Positions 63,430 through 64,000 of a stretch of 64,000 nucleotides of DNA are shown here, in pieces. Every line of letters begins with the position of its first letter. The first letter of the stretch is position 1. The stretch comes from Eutreptiella sp. 'Long Island Sound 2002' (lineage: Eukaryota > Euglenozoa > Euglenophyceae > Eutreptiales > Eutreptiaceae). The notes under the pieces were generated by a model. That model saw nothing but the letters and a program-made list of their open reading frames with translations, did not search any database and was not told the origin of the DNA. The position numbers and the translations under genes were made by a program. The stretch lies in contig OZ038390.1 of the NCBI GenBank assembly GCA_964036045.1, forward strand, positions 35,526,974 to 35,590,973. Reading direction: 5' to 3'.

Positions 63430-64000
63430 TACCATATGACCCCCGTGACACAGGCCATACGGTCATCGACGACAAGGGGGGGGGGGTATGGCCAGACGCC
63501 CAAATAGTTGCACTGCGCGCGCACTGCGCTTAAGGCTCCCCCCTCTTCTCCCTCCACTGCATCCTCCTCCTCCTCCTCCAAGTCTGTTTGCCTGAGACGT
63601 GCCGAGATGTGGCCGAACAGTAGAGGGGACCGTCGCCTCCCCACATCTGCCAGATGATCTGCCCCATGGTTGCCTGGGATTTCAATGTGGGACGGTGTGT
63701 GTAGACATTTCACTCGCTCCCCCAGGCGCTCAACAAGCATAAAAATGTTTCCCACAAGTCTTTGTGTTGGACTGGGCCTTTGACATCCGTCCAACCATGG
63801 CGTCGCCAGCACTGCACCCATCCTAGCACCCCATTCACCACCAGCAGATAGTCAGGGCAGATTAACATGCATTCTCCTTTCCTACAGCCCTCAAGTGCTA
63901 TCAACGATGCTCTCAGCTCTCCTCTAATGTTTGTGTGTTTCTCTGCCACCGAAATATAGGCTGCCATGTCTCTCTCATGCCCAAAGAAGACAGCACATCC
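63430..64000 (-). pseudogene. RNase H domain, frameshifted and cut by the window end
   Basis: Reading the minus strand: MAAYISVAEKHTNIRGELRA (catalytic Glu in GEL), CPDYLLVVNG (catalytic Asp), WTDVKGPVQHKDLWETFLCL, then after a frame change at the C5 run 63719-63723, ERVKCLHTPSHIEIPGNHGA and DHLAD (last catalytic Asp). This is an RNase H1-type fold that cuts RNA in RNA/DNA hybrids. The first Asp lies beyond the window. An acidic tail follows. It could be a LINE-borne domain or a cellular RNase H; the frameshift and repeat context favour a mobile element. Confidence 0.65.
63508..63533 (+). repeat. TTTGC-type motif
   Basis: TTGC, ACTGCGCGCGC, ACTGCGCTTAAGG, preceded by CCCAAATAG as at 50.79 kb. 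Confidence 0.75.

Overview
This window looks like nuclear DNA of a unicellular, plastid-bearing eukaryote. The evidence is: spliced genes with GT-AG introns (one of about 2.7 kb), decayed eukaryotic retroelements and DNA transposons, satellites and microsatellites, and an FKBP isomerase with a long layered targeting leader. That leader has a signal-peptide-like helix, an A/S/P-rich stretch, a second hydrophobic segment followed by charged residues, and a twin-arginine lumen signal. Such a leader is typical of algae with complex plastids and most resembles the presequences of peridinin dinoflagellates. Taxonomy is inferred; I saw no rRNA, no convincing spliced-leader relict and no intact tRNA gene.

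Only a handful of loci look like host genes. (1) An unknown four-exon gene at 3632-6769 with short TTAAT-rich introns and two homopolymer-associated frameshifts. (2) A membrane-anchored class III nucleotidyl cyclase at 13059-14516, adenylyl type by its purine-binding lysine. (3) A thylakoid-lumen FKBP at 29896-33641 in two exons. (4) A SAM-dependent methyltransferase at 37487-38347 whose start codon abuts a hAT-like MITE. (5) A four-CBS-domain membrane-anchored protein at 54107-55582 on the minus strand. They show no operon-like organisation and no obvious shared pathway.

Most of the rest is repetitive or mobile DNA. From 0.2 to 3.6 kb lies a broken retroelement with five CCHC zinc knuckles and a GIY-YIG-like nuclease domain. 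From 8.2 to 12.6 kb there are tandem repeats and a GGTACC-rich minisatellite. From 16.6 to 23.6 kb lies a composite satellite region (a ~190-bp unit with in-phase poly-G tracts, a ~700-bp duplicated block, a GC-rich 1.5-kb island and Ty3-like RNase H relics). From 26.7 to 29.5 kb there are further tandem repeats. From 34.4 to 35.5 kb there are short-unit repeats and a 43-bp satellite whose units mostly carry a CArG-like palindrome. From 40.4 to 49.2 kb there are relics of a Harbinger-like transposase, a pogo/Tigger-like transposase and an AT-rich decayed coding region. From 50 to 64 kb there are MITEs, CA microsatellites, a LINE 5' part preceded by a tRNA-like sequence, an inverted tRNA-like pair and a partial RNase H domain.

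Several dispersed families tie the window together. One is a ~90-bp family with a GCCCACAAGTGGGC hairpin and an attached 171-bp module. Another is a ~360-bp MITE family. A third is a short motif, TTTGC followed by one to three copies of an 11-bp GC-rich unit, found at about a dozen places, some of them the MITE ends. That motif, the retroelement layout and the CArG-like satellite are the best candidates for something undescribed.
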